Shown: positions 23,051 through 31,817, counted from the first letter of the stretch. The stretch: DNA of 42,873 bases from DASQJJ01 sp035631115 (GCA_035631115.1 DASQJJ010000019.1:1-42873); one strand, 5' to 3'. The notes: generated from the sequence alone by a model not told the origin. Numbers and translations are program-made.

Positions 23051-23437
23051 ATGCCAAAGGATAAAAAATTTGATCTTGAAGAAAGAACAGGAAAATTTGG
23101 CGAGAACACAATTGATTTTTGCAAAAAAGTTCCTAGGGGACCTGTTACAGATCCAATAATTTCTCAAGCAGTGAGATCTGGTACGAGTGTTGGTGCCAAC
23201 TATTGCGAGGCAGACTGTGCAGAGACAAGGAAAGATTTTGAACATAAAATAGGTATTTGTAAGAAAGAATCTAGAGAATCAAAGCATTGGTTTCGTATGT
23301 TGGCTAAAACAACGCCAGAGCTTAAAGAGTCTGCTCGTATACTTTGGCAAGAAGCAAATGAACTAAATTTAATATTTACTTCAATTGTTAAAAAGTCACG
23401 ATTAAGTAATATCTCAGATTTGAAATTAGGGAATTGA
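23051..23437 (+). CDS. Four-helix-bundle protein of the S23 / 23S rRNA intervening-sequence family
   Basis: The 128-residue helical protein matches the S23/IVP family in IDFCKKVPRG, IISQAVRSGTSVGANYCEA, DFEHKIGICKKESRESKHW and LWQEANELNLIFTSIVK. The family was first found inside 23S rRNA inserts but is mostly encoded elsewhere; its biochemical role is unknown (related bAvd serves diversity-generating retroelements, none seen here). It interrupts an otherwise metabolic operon between rmlB and the rmlD-like gene, and is flanked by inverted short-period repeats. That hints at insertion as a unit. Confidence 0.9.
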   Translation: MPKDKKFDLEERTGKFGENTIDFCKKVPRGPVTDPIISQAVRSGTSVGANYCEADCAETRKDFEHKIGICKKESRESKHWFRMLAKTTPELKESARILWQEANELNLIFTSIVKKSRLSNISDLKLGN

Positions 23438-23443
23438 GATTTT

Positions 23444-23477
23444 TGTTAGAAATTAGTAATTAGATATTAGAAATTAA
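23444..23477. repeat. Inverted counterpart of the 23016 repeat, right flank of the S23 gene
   Basis: Units TTAGAAATTAGTAATTAG and ATTAGAAATTAAT are the reverse complement type of the left flank. They end next to the ATG of the rmlD-like gene. Confidence 0.65.
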
Positions 23478-23478
23478 T

Positions 23479-24363
23479 ATGAAACATATTATTGGTACAG
23501 GGCTTTCAGGACTTGTTGGCTCGCGTATTGTCGAGCTTCTCGGTAATGACTTTGAATTCGAAGATATATCGAGAAAAACAGGAACAGATATTAGTGACAA
23601 AAATGCAGTATTGCAAAGACTTCAAGGCTCATCTGCCGAATTTGTTGTTCATATGGCTGCATATACCAATGTTGATGAGGCAGAAAAAGACAAAGATCTT
23701 GGTGAAGAAAGTACTGCATGGAAATTTAATGTACTAGGGACAAAAAATGTAGTAGAGGCAGCAGAGACAACAGGGAAGCACTTAGTATACATATCAACTG
23801 ATATGGTTTTTCCAGGGACGAAGCCTATGCCAGAAAGATATAGTGAAGAAGATGCAACAGGACCTGTTGGTTGGTATGCAACAACAAAGGCAGAAGCAGA
23901 AAAAGTTGTTGAGAAAGCAACTATTCCTTGGACAATTGTGCGAATTGGCTATCCGTATCATATGAATGTTGAAAAAAAGGGATATGTCCTTATTTTTAAA
24001 TCCTATCTAGAACAGGGAAAACCTATACAAGCTATTTCAGATCACTATTTTACTCCAACTTTTATTGATGATTTGAAAGATGTTTTCCAAATTGTCTTTC
24101 AGGAAAAGTTATCGGGTATATATCATGCAGGAGGAAAAGATAGCATGAGTCCGTATGAAATAGCAGTGAAGGTGGCAGATGTATTTGGACTAGACAAAAA
24201 TTTAATTAGTAAAACAACCCGAGAAGAGTACTTTTTGGGTAAAGCACCTAGGGCATTTAATTTATCACTCAGTAGTGGTAAAATAGAGTCCTTGGGAGTC
24301 AAATTAAGGGGATTTGAAGAGGGTTTGTTGGAAATTAGAAAACAATTGGTTCATGGTTCTTAG
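23479..24363 (+). CDS. rmlD: dTDP-4-dehydrorhamnose reductase-like protein (RmlD family)
   Basis: The 294-residue SDR has GTGLSGLVGSRI at the NADPH site, HMAAYTNVDEAEKD (strongly RmlD-like), YISTDMVFPG, and the catalytic YATTKAEAE tyrosine-lysine pair. RmlD reduces dTDP-4-keto-L-rhamnose to dTDP-L-rhamnose. No RmlC epimerase is found in this window, so the substrate could instead be the non-epimerised keto sugar, or rmlC lies elsewhere. The last codons (VHGS) are contributed by a GTTCAT repeat that continues past the stop. Confidence 0.82.
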   Translation: MKHIIGTGLSGLVGSRIVELLGNDFEFEDISRKTGTDISDKNAVLQRLQGSSAEFVVHMAAYTNVDEAEKDKDLGEESTAWKFNVLGTKNVVEAAETTGKHLVYISTDMVFPGTKPMPERYSEEDATGPVGWYATTKAEAEKVVEKATIPWTIVRIGYPYHMNVEKKGYVLIFKSYLEQGKPIQAISDHYFTPTFIDDLKDVFQIVFQEKLSGIYHAGGKDSMSPYEIAVKVADVFGLDKNLISKTTREEYFLGKAPRAFNLSLSSGKIESLGVKLRGFEEGLLEIRKQLVHGS

Positions 24364-24405
24364 TTCATCGTTCATCGTACTACTACGAACTACGAACTAA
24401 CTAAC
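24352..24405. repeat. GTTCAT/GAAC palindromic repeat between rmlD-like gene and ugd
   Basis: AGTTCATCGTTCATCGTA on the left pairs loosely with TACTACGAACTACGAAC on the right. It starts inside the end of the rmlD-like gene. Same family as 2577-2640. Confidence 0.65.
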
Positions 24406-24415
24406 AAATAACTAT

Positions 24416-25726
24416 ATGACAATTACATTTCTTGGACATGGATACGTAGGACTAGTTACCGCAGCTGTTTTTGCAGACTTAGGCAATACAGTATGGGTTA
24501 TTGGACATACGAAAGAAAAAATAGAAAATCTTAAAAAAGGTATACTCCCTATCTATGAGCCAGGACTCGAAGAGTTGGTAATGCGCAATGTTAAAGCAGG
24601 AAGACTTCTTTTTACTCTTGATTATGCTCCTGCAATTCCAGAATCAGATGTTGTATTTATTGCAGTTGGCACTCCTCCTAAGCCAACAGGCGAGGCAGAC
24701 TTATCTGTTGTTTTCGAAGTTGCAGAAGAAATCGGAAAGCACCTTAATGGATATACAGTGGTAATTACAAAAAGTACTGTACCTGTTGGGACCAATAAAA
24801 AAGTAGGAGCAATTATAGAAAAGGTTAAGCCTGCCAAAGCAGAATTCGATATTGCTTCTTGTCCAGAATTTCTGCGGGAAGGACAAGCAATTGGAGATAC
24901 GCAGCATCCAGACAGAGTAGTTATTGGTGCAGACAACAAAAAAGCAGCAGATAAGTTGGTCGAATTACACAAGCCAATTCTAGAAGGAAATGGAAAAAGT
25001 AAATTAGTCCTTACCAATATTTCTACTGCAGAAATGATTAAGTATGCTTCTAATGCATTTCTTGCCACAAAAATTTCTTTTGCAAATGCAATTGCACAGC
25101 TTTCAGAAAAGGTTGGTGCAGATGGCCCAGATGTCCTTTCTGCAATAGGGCTGGATAAAAGAATTGGTACCTATTTCCTTAATGCAGGAGCTGGATATGG
25201 GGGAAGCTGTTTTCCAAAAGATGTAAAGGCACTTATTGCTATTGCAGACGAGAATGGATACGACTTTAAGCTCTTAAAAGATGTAGAAGAAATTAATAAA
25301 GAGGCAATGCATTCTATTGCAGGAAAAGTAAAAAAGCTTTTAGGAGAGGTAAAAGGAAAACGTGTTGGAGTCTTGGGACTAACCTTTAAGCCAGATACCG
25401 ATGACATGCGAGATGCACCAAGTCGCACTGTTATTCCCCAACTTCTTAAAGAAGGCGCAATGGTCAAGGCATTCGACCCAATTGCAACACAGGCACACAA
25501 AGCTTTTCCAGAGTTAAAGGGTCTTGAAATGGCAAAAGACGCATATGACGCAGCAAAAGATGCAGATGTTCTGGTTGTTATGACAGAATGGAATGAATTT
25601 AAGCAATTAGATGTAAAGAAGTTAAAATCTTTAATGAAGACTCCCCTTATGGTTGATGGGCGAAATATTTACGAGACAGACTACATGCGCTCCCTTGGCT
25701 TTACCTATGTTGGTGTTGGAAGATAA
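24416..25726 (+). CDS. ugd: UDP-glucose 6-dehydrogenase
   Basis: The 436-residue enzyme oxidises UDP-glucose twice to UDP-glucuronate with NAD+. It has the Rossmann start FLGHGYVGL, the mid-region STVPVGT and ASCPEFLREG, the hinge helix with EMIKYASNAFLATKISFAN, and the catalytic cysteine C265 in GGSCFPKD. The C-terminal domain GVLGLTFKPDTDDMRDAPS binds the UDP-sugar. GDP-mannose dehydrogenase is the near alternative, but the neighbouring UDP-xylose synthase-like gene favours the UDP route. Confidence 0.92.
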   Translation: MTITFLGHGYVGLVTAAVFADLGNTVWVIGHTKEKIENLKKGILPIYEPGLEELVMRNVKAGRLLFTLDYAPAIPESDVVFIAVGTPPKPTGEADLSVVFEVAEEIGKHLNGYTVVITKSTVPVGTNKKVGAIIEKVKPAKAEFDIASCPEFLREGQAIGDTQHPDRVVIGADNKKAADKLVELHKPILEGNGKSKLVLTNISTAEMIKYASNAFLATKISFANAIAQLSEKVGADGPDVLSAIGLDKRIGTYFLNAGAGYGGSCFPKDVKALIAIADENGYDFKLLKDVEEINKEAMHSIAGKVKKLLGEVKGKRVGVLGLTFKPDTDDMRDAPSRTVIPQLLKEGAMVKAFDPIATQAHKAFPELKGLEMAKDAYDAAKDADVLVVMTEWNEFKQLDVKKLKSLMKTPLMVDGRNIYETDYMRSLGFTYVGVGR

Positions 25727-25729
25727 AAA

Positions 25730-25915
25730 CTATCTCTTTTCTCTTTCTCTTTTCTTTTGCTGTCTCCATGAAAGATTACTACAATTATCAACTTCATAGC
25801 TCCGTCTTAGCATATCAATTTCTAGCTGCGAAGCACCTGCTCCTACGCGATCTAACACCTCATTTTTATGACCTGTGCTCATGTGATCAAGATCATCTCG
25901 TCTAACGTATGCCAT
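25730..25915 (-). CDS. Small hypothetical protein, charged C-terminus
   Basis: A 61-residue open frame from ATG 25915 begins MAYVRRDDLDHMSTG and ends in a basic KKREREKR tail. An in-frame GTG at 25933 would add six residues. It lies in the only gap of the sugar locus and opposes ugd, whose stop is 3 bp away. There is no visible ribosome site and no recognised family. It may be real or chance. Confidence 0.4.
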   Translation of the reverse strand: MAYVRRDDLDHMSTGHKNEVLDRVGAGASQLEIDMLRRSYEVDNCSNLSWRQQKKREREKR

Positions 25916-25957
25916 AATAGTCACAACGTACACCCATTTTCTTAGAAATGCAATAGT

Positions 25958-25986
25958 TTGTTGTTAAAAGATAAACCTGCTAGAAT
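25958..25986 (+). promoter_or_regulatory. Promoter of the rmd-gmd-uxs unit, leaderless
   Basis: TTGTTG (25958-25963), a 17-nt spacer and extended -10 TGcTAGAAT end 6 nt before the ATG at 25993. Confidence 0.7.
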
Positions 25987-25992
25987 TTAGGA

Positions 25993-26949
25993 ATGAAGAA
26001 AGTCCTCATAACTGGTGCTTCTGGGTTTGTTGGAACCCATTTAGCACAGCATCTCCTGGAAGTAGGCGATGTTAGAGTTCATGGGACGTATCTTACAGAT
26101 GAGAGCATGCAGCGTTCTCCAGTAAAAGACCTTATAGCTTTTCATAAAGTAGATCTTCAAGATAGAAATGCTACAGAGAAGCTCCTCAGGGAAGTAATGC
26201 CAGACGAAGTGTATCATTTAGCTGCAAACGCATTGGTTACTGTGAGTTTTGCTAATCCACTCGAGACATTTCATAATAATGTCGATCCGCAAGTTAATCT
26301 TTTTGAGAGTCTTCGAGCGTGTAATTTACTTACTACAAAAGTGTTACTTACGTGCTCTTCGGAGGAATATGGATTTATCGCACCAGAGGATTTACCCATG
26401 ACAGAGACAACTGCTCTTCGTCCGGCAAATCCCTATGCAGTATCTAAAGTTGCACAAGACTTTTTAGGATTGCAGTATTTTATTTCGTATAAAATGCCAA
26501 TTATTCGAGTACGCTCCTTCACGCATGTTGGTCCCGGACAATCTCCTGGATTTGTTGTTGCGGATTTTTCCAAGCAGATTGCAGAAATAGAGAAAGGTGG
26601 AAGAGATACGGTAATAAAGGTTGGCAATATGCAGACAAGACGGGATTTTACCGATGTGCGGGATATGGTTAGGTTGTATCATTTACTTCTAGAAAAAGGA
26701 GAAGCAGGAGAGGTATACAATGCTGGGTCAGGTAAATCCCATGTTATTCAGGAAGTAATGGACATTCTTATTGGACTCTCTAGTGTAAAAATAACACTCG
26801 AGGAAGATCCATCAAAATTTAGACCAGCGGATGTTCCAGAAATACTTGCAGATATTACAAAAGCCCAAGCAATTACTGGATGGAAACCAGAGATTTCTTT
26901 CGAGCAAACCCTTAAAGATGCACTAGACTATTGGAGAGGAATTGTTTAA
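25993..26949 (+). CDS. rmd: GDP-6-deoxy-D-mannose reductase-like (Rmd)
   Basis: The 318-residue SDR has GASGFVGTHL, YHLAANALVTVSF, SSEEYG, and catalytic NPYAVSKVAQD. The block RSFTHVGPGQSPGFVVADFS, followed by VGNMQTRRDFTDVRD, closely follows the Rmd pattern. Rmd reduces GDP-4-keto-6-deoxymannose to GDP-D-rhamnose. Gmd, which makes that substrate, is encoded next, which supports the call. It has its own leaderless-type promoter and probably begins a transcript reaching the PMT-like gene. Confidence 0.85.
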   Translation: MKKVLITGASGFVGTHLAQHLLEVGDVRVHGTYLTDESMQRSPVKDLIAFHKVDLQDRNATEKLLREVMPDEVYHLAANALVTVSFANPLETFHNNVDPQVNLFESLRACNLLTTKVLLTCSSEEYGFIAPEDLPMTETTALRPANPYAVSKVAQDFLGLQYFISYKMPIIRVRSFTHVGPGQSPGFVVADFSKQIAEIEKGGRDTVIKVGNMQTRRDFTDVRDMVRLYHLLLEKGEAGEVYNAGSGKSHVIQEVMDILIGLSSVKITLEEDPSKFRPADVPEILADITKAQAITGWKPEISFEQTLKDALDYWRGIV

Positions 26950-26951
26950 AA

Positions 26952-27001
26952 TGAAAATTGTCTAACAAACAATTTTCATCCTGAGCGAAGTCGAAGGATC
27001 T
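26952..27001. repeat. Two tandem hairpins between rmd and gmd
   Basis: ATGAAAATTGT and ACAATTTTCAT form an 11-bp stem. Immediately after, ATCCT and AGGAT enclose GAGCGAAGTCGA, the common TGAGCGAAGTCGAAGG-type dispersed repeat. There is no T-tract, so a terminator is unlikely. Confidence 0.75.
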
Positions 27002-27008
27002 ATACATT

Positions 27009-27980
27009 ATGGCACAAAAAAAGGCATTAATTACAGGAATTACTGGACAAGACGGGTCATATCTTGCAGAATTACTTCTTAAAAAAGACTATAAAGTGTA
27101 CGGGACCGTACGACGCCTTTCTACCCCTAATATGGAGAATATTAAGCATATTGTCCATGACATAGAATTGCTGTCTGCAGATTTACTCGACCAAAGTTCT
27201 CTCACTGATGCATTAAAAGAATCAAATGCAGATGAGGTATACAATTTAGCAGCACAATCTTTTGTAAAAGCGTCCTGGGACCAGCCAGTCTTAACAGGTG
27301 AATTTACTGCATTGGGTGTTACGAGAATGTTGGAAGCAATGCGTGCTGTAAGTCCAAAGGTTAAATTTTATCAAGCATCATCTTCGGAGATGTTTGGAAA
27401 AGTTGTTGAAGTACCCCAAAAAGAAACAACAAGGTTTCATCCAAGAAGTCCGTACGGTGTTGCGAAAGCATATGGTCATTACATAACGCTTAATTATAGA
27501 GAGAGTTATAATATGTTTGCTGTCTCAGGGATTCTTTTTAACCACGAATCGCCCCGTAGAGGTATAGAATTTGTTACAAGAAAAATAAGTAATGCTGTTG
27601 CCCGAATATCCTTAGGTAAGCAGGATAAATTGGAATTGGGTAATATGGATGCAAAAAGAGATTGGGGATATGCAGAGGATTATGTAGAAGCAATGTGGCT
27701 TATGCTCCAGCAAGACACACCAGATGATTTTGTTGTTGCAACAGGAGAAACACATAGCGTAAAGGAATTTGTAGAGATGGCATTTAAAGTAGCAGGTATT
27801 TCTGATTGGGAAAAATATGTTATCTCTGACCATCCAAAGCATGTGAGACCAGCAGAAGTAGATTTGCTTATTGGAGATGCAACAAAGGCAAAAAAAGTTT
27901 TGAATTGGACTCCCAAGACAAGCTTTCAGCAACTCGTTGAAATAATGGTAAAAGCAGACCTCGAGCGTGAAAAAGAGTAA
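27009..27980 (+). CDS. gmd: GDP-mannose 4,6-dehydratase
   Basis: The 323-residue SDR converts GDP-mannose to GDP-4-keto-6-deoxymannose. Family-specific motifs are ALITGITGQDGSYLAE, YGTVRRLSTPN, YNLAAQSFVKASW, SSSEMFG, catalytic SPYGVAKAYGH, and FNHESPRRG. The last contains the GDP-mannose contact typical of Gmd. RDWGYAEDYVEAMW also matches. With Rmd it should make GDP-D-rhamnose; no GDP-fucose synthase motif set is seen. A repeat lies between rmd and gmd, and the next gene starts 3 bp downstream. Confidence 0.95.
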   Translation: MAQKKALITGITGQDGSYLAELLLKKDYKVYGTVRRLSTPNMENIKHIVHDIELLSADLLDQSSLTDALKESNADEVYNLAAQSFVKASWDQPVLTGEFTALGVTRMLEAMRAVSPKVKFYQASSSEMFGKVVEVPQKETTRFHPRSPYGVAKAYGHYITLNYRESYNMFAVSGILFNHESPRRGIEFVTRKISNAVARISLGKQDKLELGNMDAKRDWGYAEDYVEAMWLMLQQDTPDDFVVATGETHSVKEFVEMAFKVAGISDWEKYVISDHPKHVRPAEVDLLIGDATKAKKVLNWTPKTSFQQLVEIMVKADLEREKE

Positions 27981-27983
27981 CGT

Positions 27984-28949
27984 ATGCAAACTATATATGT
28001 AGCTGGTGGGGCAGGCTTCATTGGTAGCAATCTCTGCGCAAGACTCCTTCAAGATGGATACACTGTTGTTTGTCTAGACAATCTTATTACCAGCTCCGAA
28101 AGTACAATAGATGCACTCAAAGAGAATGAGAATTTCCACTTTATCCATGTCGATGTTACTGCTTTACATGATTCTATTCTTCAGGACGTTCCAAAGCCAG
28201 ATTTTATTTTTCACTTAGCATCTCCTGCTTCCCCAAATAAGAATGGAAAAAGGTCTTTTATTGCTTATCCTGTAGAAACACTTTTGGCAAATACCCTTGG
28301 GACATACACTCTTTTAGAGTTGGCGAAAAAGCATAATGCCCGATTTCTTTTTGCATCAACATCCGAAGTGTATGGAGATCCCCTTGTAAGTCCGCAGCCA
28401 GAAAGCTATTGGGGGAATGTTAGTCCCAATGGAGTTAGGTCCGTGTATGACGAGGGAAAACGATGTGGAGAGGCCTTTGTCATGGGGTATGTAAGAAAAT
28501 TCGGCTTAGATGGGAGAATTGTACGAATTTTTAACACCTATGGTCCAAATATGCAAGAAGACGATGGGAGAGTTGTTTCTAATTTTATTTTACAAGCACT
28601 TAAAGGAGAGCCACTTACTATTTATGGCGATGGGTCTCAGACCAGGTCTTTTTGCTATGTGGATGATTTGGTAAATGGTCTTTGCGCTTTTATGTTTGGC
28701 GAAGGGCTTAAAGGAGAAGTTATTAATATAGGAAATCCCAACGAGAAAACAATTAAAGAATTTGCTACGATAATAAAGAGTCTTATTGCGACAAATGCAG
28801 AAATTGTCTATCAAGACTTACCAGAGGACGACCCAAAGCAAAGAAAGCCAGATATTAGCAAAGCAAAAAAGCTTTTGTCGTGGGAGCCAAGAGTATCACT
28901 CGAAGAAGGTATAGAAAAAACAGTAGAATATTTTAAAAATTTAAAATGA
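27984..28949 (+). CDS. UDP-glucuronate decarboxylase-like SDR (UDP-xylose synthase type)
   Basis: The 321-residue SDR has AGGAGFIGSNL and the UXS hallmarks FHLASPASP, STSEVYGDP, PESYWGNVSPNGVRS with YDEGKR as the catalytic pair, RIFNTYGPNM, and DGRVVSNFI. UXS decarboxylates UDP-glucuronate to UDP-xylose. The ugd product upstream is its substrate, supporting the pairing. Related UDP-sugar epimerases remain possible. Its stop overlaps the start of the glycosyltransferase gene (ATGA), so translation is coupled. Confidence 0.88.
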   Translation: MQTIYVAGGAGFIGSNLCARLLQDGYTVVCLDNLITSSESTIDALKENENFHFIHVDVTALHDSILQDVPKPDFIFHLASPASPNKNGKRSFIAYPVETLLANTLGTYTLLELAKKHNARFLFASTSEVYGDPLVSPQPESYWGNVSPNGVRSVYDEGKRCGEAFVMGYVRKFGLDGRIVRIFNTYGPNMQEDDGRVVSNFILQALKGEPLTIYGDGSQTRSFCYVDDLVNGLCAFMFGEGLKGEVINIGNPNEKTIKEFATIIKSLIATNAEIVYQDLPEDDPKQRKPDISKAKKLLSWEPRVSLEEGIEKTVEYFKNLK

Positions 28950-30121
28950 AAATATTTGTTGTACCAGCTACCTATAACGAAAAAGACAATATCGAGAAAT
29001 TTATTACTGTCTTGGAAGAAGAAGTATTTCCAAAAATAGAAAATCACGACATGCATATTCTTGTTGCCGATGATTTTTCCCCAGATGGTACGGGAGACAT
29101 TGTAAAACATCTCATGAAAAAATATAAAAATCTTGGCATTAACCAAGGAGAAAGAAAAGGATTGGGGGCTGCATATATTCGTACCATGGGACATGCAATA
29201 GAAAAGGAAGGGGCAGATGTAGTGGTAAGTATCGATGCAGATTTTCAATTTGACCCCTTCGACCTTATTAAATATGTAAAAAAATTAGAAGAAGGATATG
29301 ATATGGTTGTCCAGACACGCTATAGTGGTGGTGGCTCTATTCCCGAAAATTGGCCACCTCAGAGAAAAGTATTCTCCATTGTTGCCAACCTTTTTGTAAG
29401 AGTTGTCTTTATGAAGCTCAGTATCCATGATTGGACAGGAGGATTTCGTGCAATCACCAAAAAGGTCTTCCTTACCGTTGCGCCAAAAATGAAGGGATTC
29501 AATGGATATATTTTTCAGATAGCATTCCTTCATAGAGCAGTGCGCGATGGATTTACTGTCGGAGAAGTGCCGCTTCATTTTTCGGATAGAAAATTGGGTA
29601 GCTCAAAAATTGCACCGCTCAGCTACATTTTAGATGTCGTAAAGTTTGTTGTTGGCACAAGACTTCGTGAATTAAAAAGATTTATAGAGTTTCTTATTGT
29701 GGGAGGAACAGGATTTATCGTACAGGTTGGTTCACAGGAAATATCGGTTGCACTTCATGCAGCTCATCCATTGGCAGTGGGAATTGGGGCCGAGGCGGCA
29801 ATTGTTTCTAATTTTCTTCTTAATAATTTCTGGACATTTAGTGATACAAAAAAGCTCAAACAAAACTCTAATTTTTTTGTAAAGTTTGTTGAATTTAATA
29901 TAACCTCCATGGCATCTATTTTTATTCAAATCGCAGCAGTATGGATAGCAGAAAGGATTTTGGGTGTAAATATGCATCTTCTTTCATATACCTTGCCAAC
30001 TCGAATTGTTGTTTTATTCCCAACTATTATTTTCTTAGTTATTCCACTTAATTACCTTATTTACAATAAGCTTATCTGGAAAACCCAGTATCTCAAAGAT
30101 GGAGCTTCTCAAAAAAAATAA
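28946..30121 (+). CDS. DPM1-like glycosyltransferase fused to a GtrA membrane domain
   Basis: The 391-residue protein has a GT2 catalytic domain (1-235): VVPATYNEKDNI, LVADDFSPDGTG, the metal motif SIDADFQFDP, and WTGGFRAI. A GtrA-like domain with four membrane helices follows (about 245-375; FLIVGGTGFIVQ and NFLLNNFWTFSD are its signatures). By analogy with dolichyl-phosphate mannose synthases it moves a sugar from a nucleotide donor to polyprenyl phosphate, and the GtrA part may help flip the product. Placement just before a PMT-like transferase gives a donor-user pair. The two genes overlap by 23 bp. Confidence 0.9.
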   Translation: MKIFVVPATYNEKDNIEKFITVLEEEVFPKIENHDMHILVADDFSPDGTGDIVKHLMKKYKNLGINQGERKGLGAAYIRTMGHAIEKEGADVVVSIDADFQFDPFDLIKYVKKLEEGYDMVVQTRYSGGGSIPENWPPQRKVFSIVANLFVRVVFMKLSIHDWTGGFRAITKKVFLTVAPKMKGFNGYIFQIAFLHRAVRDGFTVGEVPLHFSDRKLGSSKIAPLSYILDVVKFVVGTRLRELKRFIEFLIVGGTGFIVQVGSQEISVALHAAHPLAVGIGAEAAIVSNFLLNNFWTFSDTKKLKQNSNFFVKFVEFNITSMASIFIQIAAVWIAERILGVNMHLLSYTLPTRIVVLFPTIIFLVIPLNYLIYNKLIWKTQYLKDGASQKK

Positions 30122-31670
30122 ATACACTATTCTTGTTGGCTTAGTTGTTATACTCGCAGCCTTTCTAAGACTCTATAGAATAGCGGATTACATGACCTTT
30201 CTTGGAGATGAGGGAAGGGATGTATTGGTTGTCTACAATATTCTTCATGGCCATCTTACCTTACTTGGTCCAACAGCTTCTGTAGGAGGATTTTTCCTCG
30301 GACCAATTTATTATTACTTTATGACTCCTTTTCTGTGGGCCTTTAACTACAATCCTGTTGGTCCGGCAGTAATGATAGCTCTTTTTGGTATTGCAACCGT
30401 ATGGCTTGTCTACTTCGTTGGGAATACATTCTTTGGTCCCAAAGCAGGACTTATAGCGAGTTTTTTATATACAATTTCGCCTCTTATTATTGCGTACTCA
30501 AGGTCTAGTTGGAATCCCAATCCAATGCCATTTTTTGTGCTTGCTCTTTTATATTTCCTTTATAAAGGATTGCAGGAAAAAAATTGGAAATATATTCTCT
30601 TTTCCGGAATTTTCTTGGGCATCGCGATGCAGCTTCATTACTTAGCAACATTCGTTGGCGTAATTGTAGCAGTGTATATTTTAGTAGCATCTTTATATGA
30701 TATGTTTCCAAAAAAAGTATCCATTATAAAAGTCATTTATTCATCCCTGGCAACCTATTTACTTTATGCAGCAGGTTTTATTCTTGGATGGTTACCATTT
30801 CTTACTTTTGAATTTCGTCATGGATTTCAAAATATTAAAAGTATTATAAATTTTATTTTACATTCCAAGCAAACAGGAGCAGGAGAGCAGATGCAGACAA
30901 TTATTGGGAACGTAAGTTTTCGAATTTTTGGAAGACTTGTTACTAATTTTCCTCCCCCAGAAAACGTAAATCTTCATACGCATCTTGACCTTGCGACGTG
31001 GTATTACGGGACAATTGTCTTAGCTATTTTGTCTGTAGGACTTATTGCCTATATTTTTCTTAAAAATCTCAAAGATAGAAAAAAATTTCTTCAATATAGC
31101 CTGCTTCTTTTATGGTTGGGAATAGGTATTTACCTTTTTGGGTTTTACAAAAAACAAATTTACGATTATTACTTCTCATTTCTTTTTCCCTTACCATTTC
31201 TTCTTGTTGGGTCTTTTCTTGCGTGGACAATGTCCAAAACCTTACTTATAAAAATATGTGGGATAGCCATACTCCTTTTTCTTTTTGTAATTAATATTCA
31301 GGGGATTCCATTTAGGTACGAGCCAAATAGACAGCTAGACCAAGTAAGAAAAATTGCCCAAGTGGTGTATGACCAAGCAGGAAAAAAACCATTTAATTTC
31401 GCACTTATTACAGGGGGAAATTCAGACCATGCATATAGATATTTCCTTACAATATGGGGAAATCCTCCTGTAACCATAGAGAATGCTATTGTAGACCCGA
31501 AAAGGACCACAGTAACAAATCAGTTACTCGTTGTTTGTGAAGAGCTGCCATGCCATCCAGAAGGTGCATCCTTGTGGGAAGTAGCAGGCTTTGGTAGGGC
31601 GCAAATTGTAGGCCATTGGAATGTATCGGTTGTTGAAGTGTACAAGCTACAGCATTACACTGGTAAATAA
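30099..31670 (+). CDS. ArnT/PMT-like membrane glycosyltransferase (GT39/GT83-type)
   Basis: The 523-residue protein has about 10-11 membrane helices. Its first outside loop contains FLGDEGRDVLV, the acidic catalytic position of GT-C enzymes that use polyprenyl-phosphate sugars. The C-terminal ~110 residues form a soluble outside domain with two cysteines (CEELPC). It would place a sugar on a protein or glycan at the outer membrane face, fed by the preceding DPM1-like enzyme. Acceptor unknown; stalks of the surface proteins in this window are candidates (speculative). Confidence 0.85.
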   Translation: MELLKKNKYTILVGLVVILAAFLRLYRIADYMTFLGDEGRDVLVVYNILHGHLTLLGPTASVGGFFLGPIYYYFMTPFLWAFNYNPVGPAVMIALFGIATVWLVYFVGNTFFGPKAGLIASFLYTISPLIIAYSRSSWNPNPMPFFVLALLYFLYKGLQEKNWKYILFSGIFLGIAMQLHYLATFVGVIVAVYILVASLYDMFPKKVSIIKVIYSSLATYLLYAAGFILGWLPFLTFEFRHGFQNIKSIINFILHSKQTGAGEQMQTIIGNVSFRIFGRLVTNFPPPENVNLHTHLDLATWYYGTIVLAILSVGLIAYIFLKNLKDRKKFLQYSLLLLWLGIGIYLFGFYKKQIYDYYFSFLFPLPFLLVGSFLAWTMSKTLLIKICGIAILLFLFVINIQGIPFRYEPNRQLDQVRKIAQVVYDQAGKKPFNFALITGGNSDHAYRYFLTIWGNPPVTIENAIVDPKRTTVTNQLLVVCEELPCHPEGASLWEVAGFGRAQIVGHWNVSVVEVYKLQHYTGK

Positions 31671-31672
31671 AT

Positions 31673-31804
31673 ATGGAACCTCAAGTAAGACAAGGACTAC
31701 GTACACAGTTATGTCCTGTTTGTTCAACACCGATGGGTGATATGCCCGGCTCTCGTGATGCCTATTGTCCTAATTGTGGTTACAAAGACCCCTGTTGTGA
31801 ATAA
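31673..31804 (+). CDS. 43-residue zinc-ribbon protein
   Basis: The small open frame begins 2 bp after the transferase stop and encodes MEPQVRQGLRTQ, then CPVC (14-17), then CPNCG (32-36), ending PCCE. Two CxxC knuckles about 14 residues apart are a rubredoxin/zinc-ribbon layout. It is probably translated from the same mRNA. Function is unknown. The spacing and paired cysteines argue against a chance frame. Confidence 0.65.
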   Translation: MEPQVRQGLRTQLCPVCSTPMGDMPGSRDAYCPNCGYKDPCCE

Positions 31805-31817
31805 TAAATTTCTAAAA

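Noticed and set aside
25730..25933. Toxin-antitoxin component
   Set aside because: No partner gene and no recognisable toxin or antitoxin motif; left as an uncertain small protein.
20660..31670. Capsule or LPS O-antigen export locus
   Set aside because: No Wzx, Wzy, Wza, Wzz or ABC exporter gene is visible; the locus makes activated sugars and two polyprenyl-linked glycosyltransferases only.
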